A stretch of DNA of 64,000 nucleotides, taken from positions 310,001 to 374,000 of the forward strand of contig NZ_CP115921.1 in NCBI RefSeq assembly GCF_040412085.2, written 5' to 3'. Shown in pieces: positions 63,913 through 64,000 of the stretch. Every line of letters starts with the position of its first letter. The stretch's first letter is position 1. Under the pieces are notes generated by a model, which was not told the DNA's origin, did not search any database, and saw only the letters and a program-made list of their open reading frames with translations. Origin of the DNA: Vibrio sp. CB1-14. GTDB lineage: Bacteria; Pseudomonadota; Gammaproteobacteria; Enterobacterales; Vibrionaceae. A program made the translations under genes and the position numbers.

Positions 63913-64000
63913 CTATAAGGGCAGTCGAAAACCGACTAGGAACGTATTTTCAGGTAAGAAACGGGCGTCGGTGTGTGAAGTGTGAATGTCGGTTTTAAAC
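63913..64000 (-). CDS. C-terminal end of a probable outer-membrane barrel protein (cut by window edge)
   Basis: Reading minus from 63999 gives HTSHTDARFLPENTFLVGFR-LPL then TAG at 63913. The FLPxNTFLVGFRLPL-like end resembles the last strand of TonB-dependent or other outer-membrane receptors, though it does not end in Phe. The short gap to the MBL gene (92 bases, with a GCGAGC/GCTCGC hairpin at 63878-63891) fits the same transcript. The start of this gene is outside the window. Confidence 0.45.
   Translation of the reverse strand, partial: FKTDIHTSHTDARFLPENTFLVGFRLPL

Overview
The window looks like a piece of a Vibrio (or close Vibrionaceae) genome, most likely the second chromosome. I base this on protein families and on remembered gene order: pstSCAB, and deoD next to ybgA-merR-phr-L,D-transpeptidase-lpp-DEAD helicase, which I recall together on Vibrio chromosome II. 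No database was searched. The layout is ordinary chromosomal sequence: short operons separated by clear hairpin terminators, one tRNA gene, one insertion sequence, and no prophage, CRISPR array or recognisable defence island.

Region by region. 1-3.5 kb: a FISUMP-domain secreted protein (cut by the left edge), an AraC regulator divergent from a short-chain dehydrogenase, a decayed patatin gene and a GNAT acetyltransferase. 3.9-9.8 kb: a small outer-membrane barrel, a LysR regulator and an RND efflux pair with an inverted repeat over its ribosome binding site. 9.8-12.4 kb: a largely empty stretch, a 49-codon small gene and a POT-type peptide transporter. 12.4-17 kb: an unusual cbb3-type oxidase cluster whose CcoP-like subunit is fused to a triheme dehydrogenase-type cytochrome (five CxxCH motifs). 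17.2-22.3 kb: a PAS-GGDEF-EAL protein, YjjG phosphatase, a His-tailed small protein with an MFS transporter. 22.5-26.4 kb: pstS-C-A-B with Pho boxes. 26.4-30.1 kb: a barrel protein, a small membrane protein with a 41-codon leader gene, a LysR regulator and a DEAD-box helicase.

30.3-36 kb: lpp with a CRP-like site, facing an overlapping operon ybgA-like / MerR / photolyase / L,D-transpeptidase, divergent from deoD. 36-45.8 kb: a zinc-ribbon transposase-like protein, two-gene YiaW/YiaV-like HlyD pair, glutathione peroxidase, CbpA-like co-chaperone, glgC, a MarR regulator, a candidate structured RNA and yghU. 45.9-50.5 kb: AraC, methyltransferase, LysE exporter, nitroreductase, universal stress protein, a hypothetical protein and tRNA-Leu(GAG). 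50.9-54.4 kb: a second small-membrane-protein/HlyD pair, a lipoprotein, and an IS3-family element with a nonsense mutation that has landed inside a palindromic repeat element. 54.5-64 kb: KdgM-like and other barrels, a glycine-zipper protein, an orphan RND pump with altered proton-relay residues, a DMT transporter, and a run of secreted proteins with an exported metallo-beta-lactamase-fold hydrolase, ending in the C-terminus of a probable outer-membrane barrel at the right edge.

The best candidates for something new are the pentaheme CcoP fusion oxidase, the light-linked operon around the photolyase with its palindrome-rich promoter region, the structured RNA before yghU, and the exported MBL hydrolase cluster at the right end. 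Their functions are inferred, not shown.
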